Shown piece by piece: positions 17,059 through 28,975 of a DNA stretch of 64,000 nucleotides. Both the position numbers and the translations under genes were made by a program. The stretch's first letter is position 1. Each line of letters begins with the position of its first letter. Source of the stretch: Streptococcus infantis (lineage in GTDB: Bacteria; Bacillota; Bacilli; Lactobacillales; Streptococcaceae); contig NZ_JYGT01000004.1 of NCBI RefSeq assembly GCF_000960085.1, positions 1 to 64,000 of the forward strand, read 5' to 3'. The notes under the pieces are model-generated. The model did not search any database. It had not been told where the DNA came from and was given only the letters and a program-made list of their open reading frames with translations.

Positions 17059-19140
17059 ATGGCACGCGAATTTTCACTTGAAAAAACTCGTAATATCGGT
17101 ATCATGGCTCACGTCGATGCCGGTAAAACAACTACAACTGAGCGTATTCTTTACTACACTGGTAAAATCCACAAAATCGGTGAAACTCACGAAGGTGCGT
17201 CACAAATGGACTGGATGGAGCAAGAGCAAGAACGTGGTATCACTATCACATCTGCTGCGACAACAGCTCAATGGAACAACCACCGCGTAAACATCATCGA
17301 CACACCAGGACACGTGGACTTCACAATCGAAGTACAGCGTTCTCTTCGTGTATTGGACGGTGCGGTTACAGTTCTTGACTCACAATCAGGTGTTGAGCCT
17401 CAAACTGAAACAGTTTGGCGTCAAGCAACTGAGTACGGAGTTCCACGTATCGTATTTGCCAACAAAATGGACAAAATCGGTGCTGACTTCCTTTACTCAG
17501 TAAGCACACTTCACGATCGTCTTCAAGCGAACGCACACCCAATTCAATTGCCAATCGGATCTGAAGATGACTTCCGTGGTATCATCGACTTGATCAAGAT
17601 GAAAGCTGAAATCTATACTAACGACCTTGGTACAGATATCCTTGAAGAAGATATTCCAGCTGAATACCTTGACCAAGCTCAAGAATACCGTGAAAAATTG
17701 GTTGAAGCAGTTGCTGAAACTGATGAAGAATTGATGATGAAATACCTTGAAGGTGAAGAAATCACTAACGAAGAATTGAAAGCTGCTATCCGTAAAGCAA
17801 CTATCAACGTTGAATTCTTCCCAGTATTGTGTGGTTCTGCCTTCAAGAACAAAGGTGTTCAATTGATGCTTGATGCAGTTATCGACTACCTTCCAAGCCC
17901 ACTTGATATCCCAGCAATCAAAGGTATCAACCCAGATACAGATGAAGAAGAAACTCGTCCTGCATCTGACGAAGAGCCATTTGCAGCTCTTGCCTTCAAG
18001 ATCATGACTGACCCATTCGTAGGTCGTTTGACATTCTTCCGTGTTTACTCAGGTGTACTTCAATCAGGTTCTTACGTATTGAACACTTCTAAAGGTAAAC
18101 GTGAACGTATCGGACGTATCCTTCAAATGCACGCTAACAGCCGTCAAGAAATCGACACTGTTTACTCAGGTGATATCGCTGCTGCCGTTGGTTTGAAAGA
18201 TACTACAACTGGTGACTCATTGACAGATGAAAAAGCGAAAATCATCCTTGAGTCAATCAACGTTCCAGAACCAGTTATCCAATTGATGGTTGAGCCAAAA
18301 TCTAAAGCGGACCAAGACAAGATGGGTATCGCCCTTCAAAAATTGGCTGAAGAAGATCCAACATTCCGCGTTGAAACTAACGTTGAAACTGGTGAAACAG
18401 TTATCTCTGGTATGGGTGAGCTTCACCTTGACGTCCTTGTTGACCGTATGCGTCGTGAGTTCAAAGTTGAAGCTAACGTAGGTGCTCCTCAAGTATCTTA
18501 CCGTGAAACATTCCGCGCTTCTACTCAAGCACGTGGATTCTTCAAACGTCAGTCTGGTGGTAAAGGTCAATTCGGTGATGTATGGATTGAATTTACTCCA
18601 AACGAAGAAGGTAAAGGATTCGAATTCGAAAACGCAATCGTCGGTGGTGTGGTTCCTCGTGAATTTATCCCAGCGGTTGAAAAAGGTTTGGTAGAATCTA
18701 TGGCAAACGGTGTTCTTGCTGGTTACCCAATGGTTGACGTTAAAGCTAAGCTTTACGATGGTTCATACCACGATGTCGACTCATCTGAAACTGCCTTCAA
18801 GATCGCTGCATCTCTTGCACTTAAAGAAGCTGCTAAGACTGCACAACCAGCTATCCTTGAACCAATGATGCTTGTAACAATCACTGTTCCAGAAGAAAAC
18901 CTTGGTGATGTTATGGGTCACGTAACTGCTCGTCGTGGACGTGTAGATGGTATGGAAGCACACGGTAACAGCCAAATCGTTCGTGCTTATGTTCCACTTG
19001 CTGAAATGTTCGGTTACGCAACAGTTCTTCGTTCTGCATCACAAGGACGTGGTACATTCATGATGGTATTCGACCACTACGAAGATGTACCTAAGTCAGT
19101 ACAAGAAGAAATCATTAAGAAAAACAAAGGTGAAGAATAA
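17059..19140 (+). CDS. fusA: Elongation factor G
   Basis: A 693-residue translational GTPase that drives ribosomal translocation and recycling. The G1 loop AHVDAGKTT lies near residue 17, G3 DTPGHVDF near residue 82, and G4 NKMD near residue 136. Domains II-V follow with the domain IV segment [20 protein letters not shown] precedes ATG 17059. Coding bias is extreme, as expected for one of the most abundant proteins. It has its own promoter and is followed by a terminator. Confidence 0.99.
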   Translation: MAREFSLEKTRNIGIMAHVDAGKTTTTERILYYTGKIHKIGETHEGASQMDWMEQEQERGITITSAATTAQWNNHRVNIIDTPGHVDFTIEVQRSLRVLDGAVTVLDSQSGVEPQTETVWRQATEYGVPRIVFANKMDKIGADFLYSVSTLHDRLQANAHPIQLPIGSEDDFRGIIDLIKMKAEIYTNDLGTDILEEDIPAEYLDQAQEYREKLVEAVAETDEELMMKYLEGEEITNEELKAAIRKATINVEFFPVLCGSAFKNKGVQLMLDAVIDYLPSPLDIPAIKGINPDTDEEETRPASDEEPFAALAFKIMTDPFVGRLTFFRVYSGVLQSGSYVLNTSKGKRERIGRILQMHANSRQEIDTVYSGDIAAAVGLKDTTTGDSLTDEKAKIILESINVPEPVIQLMVEPKSKADQDKMGIALQKLAEEDPTFRVETNVETGETVISGMGELHLDVLVDRMRREFKVEANVGAPQVSYRETFRASTQARGFFKRQSGGKGQFGDVWIEFTPNEEGKGFEFENAIVGGVVPREFIPAVEKGLVESMANGVLAGYPMVDVKAKLYDGSYHDVDSSETAFKIAASLALKEAAKTAQPAILEPMMLVTITVPEENLGDVMGHVTARRGRVDGMEAHGNSQIVRAYVPLAEMFGYATVLRSASQGRGTFMMVFDHYEDVPKSVQEEIIKKNKGEE

Positions 19141-19154
19141 TTCACCGTCACTTT

Positions 19155-19184
19155 AAAAGAAGTCATTTTGTGGCTTCTTTTTCT
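19155..19184 (+). terminator. fusA terminator
   Basis: GAAGTCA pairs with TGGCTTC (one wobble), followed by TTTTTC. Confidence 0.6.
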
Positions 19185-19253
19185 GTTTGGTAGAAATAGC
19201 TAAAATAGCCTCAAATATGGTAAAATAGAAGGAGTATATTGTGAGGAAAATGG

Positions 19254-22200
19254 ATGTCAACCACTTTTGAAATTTTAATGAATCAGTTGGGAATCCCCGC
19301 TGAGATAAGAAATCATGAAGCCTTCTCCCAGGCAGAAATTGAACAAGTTATTGTACACAAGCAAAGTAAAATTTGGGAGTTTCGTTTTGTCTTTGAGAAT
19401 ATCCTCCCCTTTGAACTCTTTTTAGCATTGAAGAAGGGATTGAAAGAAGAATTTTCAAAAACAGGAAATCAAGCGACTTTCGAGATTAAAACGAAAAATA
19501 AAGATTTTTCAAGAGAGCTTCTACAAGCCTACTATCAAGAGGCTTTTTCAGATGGACCTTGTGCTAGTCAAGGTTTTCGTTCCGTGTATCAGGGATTTCA
19601 GGTTCGAGTTGAAAATGATCAGTTGATTATTGAGGCTTCTGAAGCAGCAGATACAGAACATTTTAGAAAAAACCACCTACCAAATCTCAGTAAACAGCTG
19701 GAACTTTTTGGCTTTCCTAAATTCACTTGTGTTTTAGAGAAAAATGAAGATTTGACCAAGGAGGAGCAAGAAGCTTTCCATTCGGAAAATCAAATGATTG
19801 TTCAGGCTGCCAATGAAGAAACACTTCGGGCTATGGAACAATTGGAACAGATGGCGCCGCCTCCTCCAGCTGAGGATAAGCCTGTCTTTGATTTCCAATC
19901 CAAGAAAGTAGCTGCTAAGCCTAAACTTGACAAGGCAGAGATTACTCCTATGATTGAGGTTAATAATGAGGAAAATCGTCTGGTTTTTGAAGGAGTTGTC
20001 TTTGATGTCGAGCAGAAGGTGACTAGAACAGGTCGTGTTTTGATTAACTTCAAGATGACAGACTACACTTCTAGCTTCTCCATGCAAAAATGGGTCAAAA
20101 ACGAAGAAGAAGCTCAGAAGTTTGACATGATCAAGAAAAATTCTTGGCTCCGTGTTCGTGGGAATGTTGAGGTCAATAATTTCACGCGTGATTTGACCAT
20201 GAATGTGCAAGATGTGCAGGAAGTTGTCCACTATGAACGGAAAGACTTGATGCCAGAGGGAGAACGTCGTGTTGAGTTCCATGCGCACACCAATATGTCG
20301 ACCATGGATGCTCTACCTGAAGTTGAAGAACTCGTTGCGAAAGCAGCTAAATGGGGACACAAGGCAGTAGCAATCACGGACCACGGAAATGTTCAATCCT
20401 TCCCTCATGGCTATAAGGCAGCTAAGAAAGCTGGCATCCAGCTAATCTATGGGATGGAAGCCAATATCGTAGAAGACCGTGTTCCTATCGTCTATAACGA
20501 AGTTGAGATGGATCTTTCTGAAGCTACATATGTGGTCTTTGACGTTGAAACGACTGGTCTATCTGCTATCTATAATGATTTGATTCAGGTGGCGGCTTCC
20601 AAGATGTATAAGGGTAATATCGTCGCAGAATTTGATGAATTTATCAATCCTGGGCATCCTTTGTCAGCTTTTACAACTGAATTGACAGGAATTACGGATG
20701 ACCATGTAAAAAATGCCAAACCCTTGGTTCAAGTTTTAAAAGAGTTCCAAGAATTTTGTAAGGATACCATTCTTGTAGCCCACAATGCAACCTTTGACGT
20801 TGGCTTTATGAATGCCAATTATGAACGTCATGGCTTGCCAAAAATCACTCAACCTGTCATCGATACGCTAGAATTCGCAAGAAATCTTTATCCTGAGTAT
20901 AAACGCCACGGTCTAGGGCCTTTGACTAAACGTTTTGGTGTTGCCTTAGAACACCACCATATGGCCAACTATGATGCGGAAGCAACTGGCCGTCTGCTCT
21001 TTATCTTTATTAAAGAAGTAGCAGAAAAACACGGTGTTACTAACTTGGCACGATTAAACCTTGATTTAATCAGTCCAGATTCATATAAAAAAGCTCGTGT
21101 CAAGCATGCGACAATCTATGTGAAAAATCAAGTGGGCTTGAAAAATATCTTTAAGCTGGTTTCCCTCTCTAATACCCAGTATTTTGAAGGAGTTCCACGG
21201 ATTCCACGTACGGTGCTAGATGCCCATCGAGAAGGCTTAATCTTAGGTTCTGCTTGTACAGAAGGAGAAGTCTTTGATGCAGTCGTATCACAGGGTGTAG
21301 ATGCAGCAGTTGAAGTCGCTAAATATTATGACTTTATCGAGGTGATGCCTCCAGCTATCTATGCACCTCTGATTGCCAAAGAGCAGGTCAAGGACATGGA
21401 AGAACTCCAAATCATCATCAAGAGCTTGATAGAGGTTGGAGATCGCCTTGGGAAACCCGTTCTTGCGACAGGAAATGTCCACTATCTCGAACCTGAGGAC
21501 GAAATCTATCGTGAAATCATCGTGCGAAGTCTAGGTCAGGGAGCTATGATTAACCGAACGATCGGCCATGGAGAAGCTGCCCAACCAGCTCCGCTACCAA
21601 AGGCGCATTTTAGAACAACCAATGAAATGTTGGATGAGTTTGCCTTTCTAGGGGAAGACTTGGCTCGCAAGATTGTTATTGAAAATACCAATGCCTTGGC
21701 AGAAATCTTTGAACCTGTGGAGGTTGTAAAGGGTGATTTATACACGCCTTTCATTGACAAATCTGAAGAAACAGTTGCCGAGTTAACCTATAAAAAATCC
21801 TTTGAAATCTATGGAAACCCACTGCCTGATATCGTTGATCTACGGATTGAAAAGGAATTGACCTCTATCTTGGGGAATGGTTTCGCCGTAATTTATCTGG
21901 CTTCACAGATGCTAGTGCATCGTTCCAACGAACGAGGTTACTTGGTTGGTTCCCGTGGGTCTGTTGGATCTAGTTTCGTTGCGACCATGATTGGAATTAC
22001 CGAGGTTAATCCGCTATCGCCTCACTATGTCTGTGGTCAGTGTCAGTACAGTGAGTTTATCACAGATGGTTCTTACGGTTCAGGATTTGATATGCCAGAT
22101 AAAGACTGTCCAAACTGTGGGCACAAGCTCAGCAAAAATGGACAGGACATTCCTTTCGAGACCTTCCTTGGTTTTGATGGGGATAAGGTACCTGATATCG

Positions 22201-23648
22201 ATTTGAACTTTTCGGGTGAGGATCAGCCGAGTGCCCACTTGGATGTTCGTGATATCTTTGGGGAAGAATACGCCTTCCGTGCAGGAACGGTTGGTACGGT
22301 GGCTGCTAAAACAGCCTATGGATTTGTCAAAGGTTACGAGCGTGACTATGGTAAGTTCTACCGTGAAGCCGAAGTAGAGCGCCTAGCCCAAGGAGCTGCT
22401 GGTGTTAAACGGACGACCGGTCAGCACCCAGGGGGAATCGTTGTTATTCCTAACTATATGGATGTCTATGACTTTACTCCAGTGCAATACCCCGCTGATG
22501 ATGTAACTGCTGAATGGCAGACTACTCACTTTAACTTCCACGATATCGATGAGAACGTCCTCAAACTCGATGTTCTTGGTCATGATGATCCGACCATGAT
22601 TCGAAAACTCCAGGACTTGTCAGGCATTGATCCAAACGATATTCCGATGGATGACCCTGGTGTTATGGCCCTCTTCTCAGGAACCGATATCCTGGGAGTG
22701 ACGCCTGATCAAATCGGTACCTCAACCGGCATGCTTGGAATTCCAGAATTTGGAACTAACTTTGTTCGAGGGATGGTTGATGAAACCCATCCGACGACCT
22801 TTGCCGAGTTGCTTCAGCTTTCTGGTCTGTCTCATGGTACCGACGTTTGGTTGGGAAATGCCCAAGACTTGATTAAGGCTGGAATTGCGGACCTATCAAC
22901 CGTTATCGGTTGTCGGGATGACATCATGGTTTACCTCATGCATGCAGGTTTAGAACCTAAGATGGCCTTTACTATTATGGAGCGAGTGCGTAAGGGATTG
23001 TGGCTTAAAATCTCAGAAGAAGAGCGCAATGGTTATATCGAAGCTATGAAGGCTAACAATGTACCTGAGTGGTATATTGAATCTTGTGGAAAAATTAAGT
23101 ACATGTTCCCTAAAGCCCATGCGGCAGCCTACGTTATGATGGCCCTTCGCGTGGCCTACTTCAAGGTTCACCATCCGATTTATTATTACTGTGCTTACTT
23201 CTCCATCCGTGCCAAGGCCTTTGATATCAAGACCATGGGTGCAGGCTTGGAAGCTATCAAACGCAAGATGCAAGAAATTGCTGAAAAGCGCAAGAACAAT
23301 GAGGCTTCCAACGTAGAAATCGATCTCTACACAACACTTGAAATCGTTAATGAGATGTGGGAACGTGGCTTCAAATTTGGCAAGTTGGACCTCTATCGCA
23401 GTGATGCAACTGAGTTTATTATCGATGGAGATACCCTCATCCCACCGTTTGTCGCTATGGATGGTCTAGGCGAGAACGTTGCCAAGCAATTGGTGCGAGC
23501 TCGTCAAGAAGGGGAGTTCCTCTCTAAAACAGAACTCCGCAAGCGTGGTGGACTCTCATCAACCTTGGTTGAAAAGATGGATGAAATGGGCATTCTCGGC
23601 AATATGCCAGAGGACAACCAGTTGAGTCTGTTTGATGATTTGTTTTAA
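19254..23648 (+). CDS. polC: DNA polymerase III PolC, Gram-positive replicase
   Basis: A 1464-residue PolC. In order: an N-terminal domain, an OB fold (about 230-320), a PHP domain beginning [17 protein letters not shown], the inserted 3'-5' exonuclease with FDVETTGL and later HNATFDVGF, a PHP remainder, then the polymerase palm with [12 protein letters not shown], the zinc-binding CGQCQYSEF...CPNCGHK module and the C-terminal fingers. It is the leading-strand replicase of Firmicutes. It ends with a beta-clamp-binding motif, [10 protein letters not shown]. The length is normal and no lesion is seen. Confidence 0.99.
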   Translation: MSTTFEILMNQLGIPAEIRNHEAFSQAEIEQVIVHKQSKIWEFRFVFENILPFELFLALKKGLKEEFSKTGNQATFEIKTKNKDFSRELLQAYYQEAFSDGPCASQGFRSVYQGFQVRVENDQLIIEASEAADTEHFRKNHLPNLSKQLELFGFPKFTCVLEKNEDLTKEEQEAFHSENQMIVQAANEETLRAMEQLEQMAPPPPAEDKPVFDFQSKKVAAKPKLDKAEITPMIEVNNEENRLVFEGVVFDVEQKVTRTGRVLINFKMTDYTSSFSMQKWVKNEEEAQKFDMIKKNSWLRVRGNVEVNNFTRDLTMNVQDVQEVVHYERKDLMPEGERRVEFHAHTNMSTMDALPEVEELVAKAAKWGHKAVAITDHGNVQSFPHGYKAAKKAGIQLIYGMEANIVEDRVPIVYNEVEMDLSEATYVVFDVETTGLSAIYNDLIQVAASKMYKGNIVAEFDEFINPGHPLSAFTTELTGITDDHVKNAKPLVQVLKEFQEFCKDTILVAHNATFDVGFMNANYERHGLPKITQPVIDTLEFARNLYPEYKRHGLGPLTKRFGVALEHHHMANYDAEATGRLLFIFIKEVAEKHGVTNLARLNLDLISPDSYKKARVKHATIYVKNQVGLKNIFKLVSLSNTQYFEGVPRIPRTVLDAHREGLILGSACTEGEVFDAVVSQGVDAAVEVAKYYDFIEVMPPAIYAPLIAKEQVKDMEELQIIIKSLIEVGDRLGKPVLATGNVHYLEPEDEIYREIIVRSLGQGAMINRTIGHGEAAQPAPLPKAHFRTTNEMLDEFAFLGEDLARKIVIENTNALAEIFEPVEVVKGDLYTPFIDKSEETVAELTYKKSFEIYGNPLPDIVDLRIEKELTSILGNGFAVIYLASQMLVHRSNERGYLVGSRGSVGSSFVATMIGITEVNPLSPHYVCGQCQYSEFITDGSYGSGFDMPDKDCPNCGHKLSKNGQDIPFETFLGFDGDKVPDIDLNFSGEDQPSAHLDVRDIFGEEYAFRAGTVGTVAAKTAYGFVKGYERDYGKFYREAEVERLAQGAAGVKRTTGQHPGGIVVIPNYMDVYDFTPVQYPADDVTAEWQTTHFNFHDIDENVLKLDVLGHDDPTMIRKLQDLSGIDPNDIPMDDPGVMALFSGTDILGVTPDQIGTSTGMLGIPEFGTNFVRGMVDETHPTTFAELLQLSGLSHGTDVWLGNAQDLIKAGIADLSTVIGCRDDIMVYLMHAGLEPKMAFTIMERVRKGLWLKISEEERNGYIEAMKANNVPEWYIESCGKIKYMFPKAHAAAYVMMALRVAYFKVHHPIYYYCAYFSIRAKAFDIKTMGAGLEAIKRKMQEIAEKRKNNEASNVEIDLYTTLEIVNEMWERGFKFGKLDLYRSDATEFIIDGDTLIPPFVAMDGLGENVAKQLVRARQEGEFLSKTELRKRGGLSSTLVEKMDEMGILGNMPEDNQLSLFDDLF

Positions 23649-23685
23649 GAGCTTGAAATGTCTTATGTAGGTTTGAGGGTGGTTA

Positions 23686-24363
23686 ATGATGATAAAGAAA
23701 AATAGAGCAACGCCCTGGAAATCAGGGAAAGTCATTTCTATATGTTTACGAAATGGCGTTTATATCTTAGCGCAAATGGTGCGAGAACCTTATCTAGTTT
23801 TTTTCAACCATTTTAACGAAGAAAATAACTGGAAGGGAGTGACCTTGAAAGAGGAGGATATCCTCTTTTGTAAAGCAGTTACTCGTCAGTTTCTACGCTA
23901 TAGTCCTGTATCGATTGTCAAAGAAATTACCCCCCTGTTAGATTATGAACTGCCTAAAGAATGGATTTATAGTCATATTGGAGGGCATCCTATTACTGTT
24001 TCGGTAAAGGGACGGGAGCGCCAAGTAGCTGGTTTTGGTCGACGCTGTTCTTTGGTTCTAGCGGATAAGGACAGTGGTCAACCGGAGGATAATCCACTTA
24101 TGGGCCTCTTCCAAGCTTATATCATACCAGTTATCAAAGAACAGGATTGGGAACGAGTAGGTCAGGCTGAACACATGTCCATTGAAGTATTTCCAACACT
24201 CAATGAGCGTCTCTACCTTTGCTATCTTTATGGGAAAAATATAAATCCAGAACAAGATATCTCTTTGGGAAAGCCCCTACTTGATGACTATGAAACCTAT
24301 GTAGATATCCTCACGAATAGCCCAGAGGCTCAACGTCTCTATCTAGGAGAGTACGAAGAATAA
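23686..24363 (+). CDS. Hypothetical protein, possibly Imm26-like
   Basis: A 225-residue soluble protein with no signal or membrane segment. The N-terminus (WKSGKVISICLRNGVYILAQMV) has the beta-rich pattern of the Imm26 family, in which 'K-x-GD-x-x-x-I-x-L-x-x-G-x-Y-x-x-A-x-V' opens the domain. That likeness is weak and Imm26 function is itself inferred. It is 37 bases downstream of polC, with GAGGGTGG before ATG 23686. A toxin gene is not present nearby, so an immunity role is not supported by context. Confidence 0.7.
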   Translation: MMIKKNRATPWKSGKVISICLRNGVYILAQMVREPYLVFFNHFNEENNWKGVTLKEEDILFCKAVTRQFLRYSPVSIVKEITPLLDYELPKEWIYSHIGGHPITVSVKGRERQVAGFGRRCSLVLADKDSGQPEDNPLMGLFQAYIIPVIKEQDWERVGQAEHMSIEVFPTLNERLYLCYLYGKNINPEQDISLGKPLLDDYETYVDILTNSPEAQRLYLGEYEE

Positions 24364-24376
24364 GAAAGGACATTTG

Positions 24377-24529
24377 ATGAAACTCAGAATTTTTGCGGAA
24401 GACAAACCAGCTCAAAAGGTTTTTGAATATCAGTTAGAACAATCTGATCGTACGATTCTTCTATCGGTGGCAATGGTGTCTACTGCCATTGCTTTAGCAG
24501 GATTATTGTCTGCTTTGAAAGAAAAATAA
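24377..24529 (+). CDS. Small single-span membrane protein, 50 aa
   Basis: A short frame from ATG 24377 (AAGGA eight bases upstream) to TAA 24529. The first half is charged (MKLRIFAEDKPAQKVFEYQ). The second half is one hydrophobic helix (TILLSVAMVSTAIALAGLLSA) ending KEK. It is 13 bases after the preceding stop and 20 bases before pepS, so it is probably part of the same transcript. The function is unknown. Confidence 0.65.
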   Translation: MKLRIFAEDKPAQKVFEYQLEQSDRTILLSVAMVSTAIALAGLLSALKEK

Positions 24530-24549
24530 AAATAGAAAAGAGAAACAAC

Positions 24550-25791
24550 ATGGTTTTACCAAATTTTAAAGAAAATCTAGAAAAATACGCTAAGCTTTTG
24601 GTTGCAAACGGTGTGAATGTGCAACCTGGTCACACCTTGGCTCTCTCTATTGATGTAGAGCAACGTGAGTTGGCTCACTTAATCGTCAAAGAAGCCTATG
24701 CACTTGGAGCCCACGAAGTTATCGTTCAATGGGCAGATGACTTTGTAAACCGTGAGAAATTCCTTCACGCGCCGATGGAGCGTTTGGACAATGTACCAGA
24801 ATACAAGATTGCTGAGATGAACTACCTTCTTGAAAACAAAGCTAGTCGTCTCGGTGTCCGTTCTTCTGACCCAGGTGCCTTGAACGGAGTGGATGCTGAA
24901 AAACTCTCAGCTTCTGCTAAAACTATGGGAATTGCTATGAAGCCAATGCGTATCGCAACTCAATCTAACAAGGTTAGCTGGACTGTAGCAGCTGCTGCTG
25001 GACTAGAGTGGGCTAAGAAGGTCTTTCCAAATGCGGCAAGCGACGAAGAAGCAGTGGACCTCCTTTGGGATCAAATCTTTAAGACTTGCCGTGTCTACGA
25101 AGAAGATCCAGTTAAAGCTTGGGAAGAACATGCAGCTATCTTGAAGAGCAAGGCTCAAATGCTCAACAAAGAGCAATTCTCAGCCCTTCACTATACAGCC
25201 CCTGGAACAGACTTGACACTTGGCTTACCGAAGAACCACGTTTGGGAATCTGCCGGAGCGATCAACGCTCAAGGCGAAGGATTCCTGCCAAATATGCCAA
25301 CAGAAGAGGTCTTTACAGCCCCTGACTTCCGTCGTGCAGATGGTTATGTCACTTCTACAAAACCTCTTAGCTACAATGGGAATATCATCGAAGGCATCAA
25401 AGTGACCTTTGAAAATGGTCAAATCGTTGATATCACAGCTGAAAAGGGTGATCAAGTAATGAAGGACCTCGTCTTTAAGAATGCTGGTGCGCGTGCCTTG
25501 GGTGAATGTGCCTTGGTACCAGATCCAAGCCCAATTTCTCAGTCAGGCATTACCTTCTTTAACACCCTTTTCGATGAGAATGCTTCTAACCACTTAGCTA
25601 TCGGTGCCGCTTATGCAACGAGCGTTGTTGGTGGAGCAGAGATGAGCGAAGAAGAGCTGGAAGCTGCAGGACTTAACCGTTCAGATGTTCACGTTGACTT
25701 TATGATTGGTTCTAATCAAATGGATATTGATGGTATCCGTGAGGATGGAACACGCGTACCACTCTTCCGCAATGGAGATTGGGCAATTTAA
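24550..25791 (+). CDS. pepS: Aminopeptidase PepS, M29 family
   Basis: A 413-residue cytosolic metallo-aminopeptidase of the M29 (thermophilic) family. The N-terminal domain has the family opening ENLEKYAKLLVANGVNVQPG. The C-terminal half carries the metal-ligand region, with glutamates around GECALVPDPSP, a histidine in ASNHLAIGAAY and HVDFMIGS near the end. Streptococcal PepS releases N-terminal residues, with a preference for Arg and aromatic residues, in peptide nutrition. AGAGAAAC precedes ATG 24550. Confidence 0.94.
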   Translation: MVLPNFKENLEKYAKLLVANGVNVQPGHTLALSIDVEQRELAHLIVKEAYALGAHEVIVQWADDFVNREKFLHAPMERLDNVPEYKIAEMNYLLENKASRLGVRSSDPGALNGVDAEKLSASAKTMGIAMKPMRIATQSNKVSWTVAAAAGLEWAKKVFPNAASDEEAVDLLWDQIFKTCRVYEEDPVKAWEEHAAILKSKAQMLNKEQFSALHYTAPGTDLTLGLPKNHVWESAGAINAQGEGFLPNMPTEEVFTAPDFRRADGYVTSTKPLSYNGNIIEGIKVTFENGQIVDITAEKGDQVMKDLVFKNAGARALGECALVPDPSPISQSGITFFNTLFDENASNHLAIGAAYATSVVGGAEMSEEELEAAGLNRSDVHVDFMIGSNQMDIDGIREDGTRVPLFRNGDWAI

Positions 25792-25800
25792 GGAGAAACT

Positions 25801-26031
25801 ATGATTGGAAGTATGTTTGTCGGTCTTTTGATCGGACTATTAGCAGGAGCTCTCACCAATCGTGGCGAACGTATGGGATGCTTCGGGAAAATGTTTCTGG
25901 GTTGGATTGGTGCTTTCCTGGGTCAAATGCTTTTTGGAACTTGGGGGCCTATTTTAGCTGATACGGCTATTATCCCATCAGTTTTAGGAGCCATGATTTT
26001 ATTAGCCATCTTTTGGAAAAAAGACAGCTAG
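25801..26031 (+). CDS. GlsB/YeaQ/YmgE-type small membrane protein
   Basis: A 76-residue protein with three hydrophobic helices and glycine-rich turns (SMFVGLLIGLLAGALTNRGERMGCFGKMFLGWIGAFLG, given in part). This is the pattern of transglycosylase-associated proteins, an annotation with no demonstrated enzymatic basis; members are often stress-related. It starts nine bases after pepS with GGAGAAACT and ends before a terminator. Confidence 0.75.
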   Translation: MIGSMFVGLLIGLLAGALTNRGERMGCFGKMFLGWIGAFLGQMLFGTWGPILADTAIIPSVLGAMILLAIFWKKDS

Positions 26032-26054
26032 TTTTAACTTGCTAGAACAGATAG

Positions 26055-26084
26055 AGAGGTTGGAAATCTTCCAACCTCTTTTTT
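26055..26084 (+). terminator. Terminator after the pepS unit
   Basis: AGAGGTTGGAA pairs with TTCCAACCTCT around a three-base loop, followed by a T run. Confidence 0.92.
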
Positions 26085-26174
26085 ATGAGCTGCAAAAAAA
26101 GACTGATATGCGCCTAGCTTCGCTTTCAGTGACTGGTCCTTTTTATATTGCCTCAAGTATGGTACAATAAAAGC

Positions 26175-27083
26175 ATGAGAATTCAACAATTACACTATAT
26201 TATCAAAATCGTAGAGACTGGTTCCATGAATGAGGCTGCCAAGCAACTCTTTATTACACAACCCAGTCTATCAAATGCAGTTCGTGACTTAGAAAATGAG
26301 ATGGGAATTGAGATTTTTATCCGAAATCCTAAAGGAATCACCCTCACACGTGATGGGATGGAGTTTCTATCCTATGCCCGTCAGGTTGTCGAACAAACCC
26401 AACTCCTAGAAGAACGTTATAAGAACCCAATCGCTCATCGCGAGCTTTTTAGTGTGTCTTCGCAGCACTATGCCTTTGTAGTTAATGCCTTTGTTTCCTT
26501 GCTCAAGAAAAGTGATATGGAAAAGTACGAGCTTTTTTTGCGTGAAACCAGAACTTGGGAAATCATTGATGATGTCAAGAACTTCCGCAGTGAAGTAGGA
26601 GTCCTCTTTTTAAATAGCTATAACCGAGACGTCCTTTCAAAGATGTTGGATGATAACCATCTGGTTGCCCACCATCTCTTTACAGCCCAACCCCATATCT
26701 TTGTCAGCAAATCCAATCCACTTGCTAAAAGAGACAAGGTGCAGTTATCAGACCTGGAAGACTTCCCATACTTGAGCTATGACCAAGGGACCCATAATTC
26801 CTTCTACTTTTCAGAAGAGATTTTGTCACAGGAACACCACAAGAAATCCATCGTGGTTAGTGACCGTGCGACCTTGTTCAATCTCTTGATTGGTTTGGAT
26901 GGCTATACCATCGCGACTGGTATTCTCAATAGTAATCTTAACGGAGACAATATCGTCTCAATTCCACTTGATATTGATGATCCCATTGAGTTAGTTTATA
27001 TCCAGCATGAAAAGACAAGCTTGTCTAAGATGGGTGAACGTTTCATCGAGTACCTACTTGAGGAAGTTCGCTTTGATAAGTAA
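26175..27083 (+). CDS. LysR-family regulator, CpsY/MtaR-like
   Basis: 302 residues from ATG 26175, a start chosen because the family begins MRIQQLHYIIKIVETGSMNEAA; the longer frame adds a non-homologous stretch. Residues 1-65 form the winged HTH (QLFITQPSLSNAVRDLE); residues 90-300 form the periplasmic-binding-like effector domain. The N-terminal sequence closely resembles, from memory, CpsY of pneumococcus and MtaR of S. agalactiae, linked to methionine uptake and cell-surface traits. It is upstream of queA with 28 bases between. Confidence 0.85.
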   Translation: MRIQQLHYIIKIVETGSMNEAAKQLFITQPSLSNAVRDLENEMGIEIFIRNPKGITLTRDGMEFLSYARQVVEQTQLLEERYKNPIAHRELFSVSSQHYAFVVNAFVSLLKKSDMEKYELFLRETRTWEIIDDVKNFRSEVGVLFLNSYNRDVLSKMLDDNHLVAHHLFTAQPHIFVSKSNPLAKRDKVQLSDLEDFPYLSYDQGTHNSFYFSEEILSQEHHKKSIVVSDRATLFNLLIGLDGYTIATGILNSNLNGDNIVSIPLDIDDPIELVYIQHEKTSLSKMGERFIEYLLEEVRFDK

Positions 27084-27111
27084 TTTGAGTAAATGAGAAG
27101 AGAAAAGAAGA

Positions 27112-28149
27112 ATGACGACATTAAATACAAATGATTTTGATTTTCACTTACCTGAGGAGTTGATTGCACAAACACCTCTGGAAAAGCGCGATGCCTCTAA
27201 ACTCTTGATGGTCAATCGCAAAACAGGTGAATTTCAAGATCGCCACTTTCACTCCATTATCGAAATGTTAGAGCCAGGTGATGCCCTGGTTATGAATGAT
27301 ACCCGCGTTTTGCCAGCTCGACTTCATGGTCAAAAAGAAGAAACAGGGGGCCATGTTGAACTCTTGCTTTTGAAAAATACAGCAGGAGACGAATGGGAAG
27401 TCTTGGCAAAACCTGCCAAACGTCTCAAGGTCGGCACCCGAGTTATTTTTGGTGATGGTCGACTTAGCGCAGTCGTGACTGAGGAATTAACCCATGGCGG
27501 TCGTATTGTCCGTTTTGAGTATGAAGGAATTTTCCTAGAAGTACTTGAAAGTCTTGGAGAAATGCCTTTGCCTCCTTATATTCACGAAAAATTGGATGAC
27601 CGTGAACGTTACCAGACAGTCTATGCCAAGGAGAGTGGATCAGCAGCAGCCCCAACTGCAGGTTTGCATTTTACCAAGGAATTACTGGAAGAAATCCAGC
27701 AAAAAGGCGTTCACCTAGTCTACCTGACCTTGCACGTTGGGCTTGGAACCTTTAGACCTGTTTCAGTAGATAATCTGGATGAGCACGAGATGCACTCAGA
27801 GTTTTATCAATTGTCTGAGGAAGCAGCAGCGACCTTGCGTCAGGTCAAAGAAAATGGTGGCCGCGTGATTGCTGTAGGAACAACCTCTATCCGTACGCTA
27901 GAGACTATCGGAAGTAAGTTTGATGGGCAAATCCAGGCCGATTCTGGCTGGACCAATATCTTTATCAAACCGGGCTATGATTGGAAAGTGGTGGATGCTT
28001 TTTCTACTAATTTCCATTTGCCGAAGTCTACCTTGGTCATGCTTGTCTCAGCTTTTGCAGGCCGTGAATTGGTCCTTGAAGCCTACCAACATGCTATCGA
28101 CCAAAAATACCGTTTCTTTAGCTTTGGCGATGCCATGTTTATCTACTAA
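27112..28149 (+). CDS. queA: S-adenosylmethionine:tRNA ribosyltransferase-isomerase
   Basis: A 345-residue QueA, which transfers the ribosyl part of SAM to preQ1 at tRNA position 34 to give epoxyqueuosine. Recognisable family segments include [42 protein letters not shown] and [22 protein letters not shown] precedes ATG 27112. The gene is complete and followed by a terminator. In pneumococcus it lies beside nagB; here a lipoprotein gene and then an integrative element follow. Confidence 0.96.
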   Translation: MTTLNTNDFDFHLPEELIAQTPLEKRDASKLLMVNRKTGEFQDRHFHSIIEMLEPGDALVMNDTRVLPARLHGQKEETGGHVELLLLKNTAGDEWEVLAKPAKRLKVGTRVIFGDGRLSAVVTEELTHGGRIVRFEYEGIFLEVLESLGEMPLPPYIHEKLDDRERYQTVYAKESGSAAAPTAGLHFTKELLEEIQQKGVHLVYLTLHVGLGTFRPVSVDNLDEHEMHSEFYQLSEEAAATLRQVKENGGRVIAVGTTSIRTLETIGSKFDGQIQADSGWTNIFIKPGYDWKVVDAFSTNFHLPKSTLVMLVSAFAGRELVLEAYQHAIDQKYRFFSFGDAMFIY

Positions 28150-28179
28150 AAAACGAGCAAATCAAAACTAGAAATAAAA

Positions 28180-28209
28180 GAGCTAATTCCTACTTGGATT
28201 AGCCTTTTT
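28180..28209 (+). terminator. queA terminator
   Basis: GCTAATTCC pairs with GGATTAGC around a short loop, then TTTTTT. Confidence 0.85.
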
Positions 28210-28225
28210 TGATATCAGATAGCTA

Positions 28226-28254
28226 TTGAATTATATGGAAATAAATGATACACT
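28226..28254 (+). promoter_or_regulatory. Lipoprotein promoter, TTGAAT-N17-TACACT with TG extension
   Basis: The boxes lie 80 bases before the lipoprotein start, which has AAGGAG at 28323-28328. Confidence 0.6.
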
Positions 28255-28334
28255 GAAGACTACAAGACAGCCGTCAAATATATGCAAAATCTGACGAGCT
28301 ACTTTTATCTGTATCTATTTCAAAGGAGATTTTT

Positions 28335-28895
28335 ATGAAAAACAAAACATTGCGCTATACGAGCCTATCAGTCCTGACCTTATTGGCTGCCTTGACTTTG
28401 GCTGCCTGTGGTGGAAAAACTGACAAGAATACGTCATCTTCAAGCCAAAAGGAAACAACAAGCAAGGTGACTACAGAGTCCGCAAGTAAAACAGAAGCTA
28501 GTCAAAAAGAGGAGCAGAAATCTGAGACGAGCTCATCAAGTTCAGTAAGCACTCAAACGGATAAGAAGGAAGAGAAGAAAAAATCGCCAGAAGCTTACGC
28601 AAAATTTCTTGGAACTTGGGAAAACTATGCTGGAACAACTGCTACAGTCACAGCTGATGGAATTGTGACCATTCAAAGTTCAAAAGGAACCTTCCAGTAT
28701 GAAATGGGCCAAGTAGAGGAAAAAGATGGCTACTACTCAACAGGAATCCATCTTGTCGATGGTGGAGAAGGTGCACGCCTCATCTTTACACCAGCAGGTG
28801 TAGCAAATGAATTGACAGGTACAGACGGTAGCCAAGACGTCTTGTCTATCGGTCAATCTGTAAGCGACAAAGATAACCAATTTTACCGTAATTAA
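28335..28895 (+). CDS. Secreted lipoprotein of unknown function
   Basis: A 186-residue lipoprotein. The signal peptide ends in the lipobox LAAC with the lipidated cysteine at residue 25. A Ser/Thr/Lys/Glu-rich linker (about 30-95) precedes a globular domain of about 90 residues (FLGTWENYAGTTATVTADG onward) with a beta-rich pattern. It has its own promoter. It is the last chromosomal gene before attL of the integrative element. No enzymatic motif is seen; similar streptococcal lipoproteins lack assigned roles. Confidence 0.85.
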   Translation: MKNKTLRYTSLSVLTLLAALTLAACGGKTDKNTSSSSQKETTSKVTTESASKTEASQKEEQKSETSSSSSVSTQTDKKEEKKKSPEAYAKFLGTWENYAGTTATVTADGIVTIQSSKGTFQYEMGQVEEKDGYYSTGIHLVDGGEGARLIFTPAGVANELTGTDGSQDVLSIGQSVSDKDNQFYRN

Positions 28896-28975
28896 GCATG
28901 AAAAAGAAGAGGTGGGCTAAACCGATGGCTCACTTTTTATATGGTGAAAAGTTTGAATAAGATTTTTTGACATCA